Source: Neobacillus sp. YX16
Lineage (GTDB): Bacteria > Bacillota > Bacilli > Bacillales > Cytobacillaceae
Direction: 5' to 3'
Assembly (NCBI RefSeq): GCF_030123505.1
Contig: NZ_CP126115.1
Location: 5,222,001-5,286,000, forward strand
Length of the DNA stretch: 64,000 nucleotides
The translations under genes and the position numbers were made by a program. Below are positions 63,607 through 64,000 of this stretch, piece by piece; position 1 is the stretch's first letter, and each line of letters opens with the position of its first letter. The notes beneath the pieces were generated by a model. That model had not been told where the DNA came from. It made no database searches and saw only the letters and a program-made list of their open reading frames with translations.

Positions 63607-64000
63607 TTAATTTTCAATTTGTTTCTTTACATTATCTGTTACGACACCCGTACCACCTAAGATAACCACGTTCCTTACTTTTTTGGTAATGAGTACGTCT
63701 TGGGTAACATATGGCAGTGAATTCTGTTCAACAAGTAAAAGAGGTGCATTTTGTTTTGCTGCTAAAACCGCTCCTGTTAATGCATCTGCATAAGTTCGCC
63801 CATTTGCGATAAATACCTTCTCTGCAGGTAAATTAAGCTTTTCCACAAAGTTTGCAGCCGTTTCAAAACGAGTTAAACCGTCGATTCGAACTGCTCCTGG
63901 CAGATCCTTAAAGACAACTTGATTAATAACACCTTCACCACCAACAACAATTGTTTTCTTTTTCCCAATTAACATTTTTCTGGTTTCCGGTGGGATTGAA
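63607..64000 (-). CDS. Cell-wall-binding repeat 2 (CwbR2/PF04122) protein, C-terminal part
   Basis: The minus-strand frame is open to the window edge (no stop between 63607 and 64000), so only the last 130 residues are seen. They contain PF04122-type repeats, with TIVVGGEGVI and RIDGLTRFETAANFVEKL, then NVVILGGTGVV near the end. Such repeats anchor secreted proteins to the Gram-positive wall through teichoic or similar polymers. The catalytic or passenger part is outside the window. An internal ATG at 63975 is not the start. Confidence 0.9.
   Translation of the reverse strand, partial: SIPPETRKMLIGKKKTIVVGGEGVINQVVFKDLPGAVRIDGLTRFETAANFVEKLNLPAEKVFIANGRTYADALTGAVLAAKQNAPLLLVEQNSLPYVTQDVLITKKVRNVVILGGTGVVTDNVKKQIEN

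Overview
The window looks like a chromosome segment of a low-GC Bacillaceae (Bacillus/Neobacillus-like) bacterium. Its backbone follows the Bacillus subtilis secA region: minJ, ctpB, ftsX, ftsE, cccB, a YitT-family gene (yvjA), prfB, secA, hpf, comFC, comFA, degV, degU, degS, yvyE and tagV, in the expected neighbourhood and mostly on the minus strand. I recognise no tRNA, rRNA or CRISPR.

Layout. 1-6467 ends a CmpB-family membrane gene and holds an Opp/Dpp-type peptide ABC transporter (binding lipoprotein, two permeases, two ATPases) plus a small unknown gene. 6915-15924 is the division and envelope block: MinJ, CtpB, an EnvC-like M23 protein, FtsX, FtsE, cytochrome c-551, a YitT-type protein and RF2 (prfB) with its programmed +1 frameshift. 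A dense DnaA-box-like cluster sits just upstream of prfB (16056-16263). 16359-24878 is a six-gene block of four multihaem c-type cytochromes (36 CXXCH motifs), an NHL beta-propeller protein and a TPR protein, lying between prfB and secA. 25401-27914 is secA, on the plus strand and so inverted relative to prfB and hpf. 27984-35280 is accessory: tandem repeats, a group IIC intron behind a terminator, a frameshifted TPR-like gene, a SEC-C protein, a secreted transglutaminase-like protein, a small oxidase-like membrane protein and a DUF1028 protein. 35384-44724 returns to the backbone, without the flagellar genes found there in B. subtilis and without comFB. 44773-63195 is an exopolysaccharide/capsule locus. 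63607-64000 is the end of a cell-wall-binding-repeat protein.

How the genes work together. The cytochrome block reads as a complete extracellular electron-transfer route. Two membrane-anchored NapC/NirT-like decahaem and dodecahaem proteins could take electrons from menaquinol. A secreted hexahaem protein has a haem-motif pattern very like OmcS, the Geobacter cytochrome-nanowire subunit. A secreted octahaem protein carries Ig-like domains, and the NHL and TPR proteins look like assembly or scaffold factors. I consider this the most exciting part of the window: a candidate cytochrome-nanowire or electron-conduit system in a Bacillus. The polysaccharide locus carries a PglF/PglE/PglD/PglC-like set (4,6-dehydratase, aminotransferase, acetyltransferase, phosphoglycosyl transferase), predicting that the repeat unit starts with a di-N-acetylbacillosamine-type sugar. 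A WbpA-like dehydrogenase, a second aminotransferase, glycosyltransferases, flippase, polymerase and Wzz-like protein complete a Wzx/Wzy pathway.

Structural DNA of note: three arrays of six CCGCG-type sites at 21-bp spacing (35157-35280, 39469-39582, 39682-39794), three 45-bp units at 52-bp period after secA, and a 171-bp GC-rich element with inverted ends inside the polysaccharide operon.
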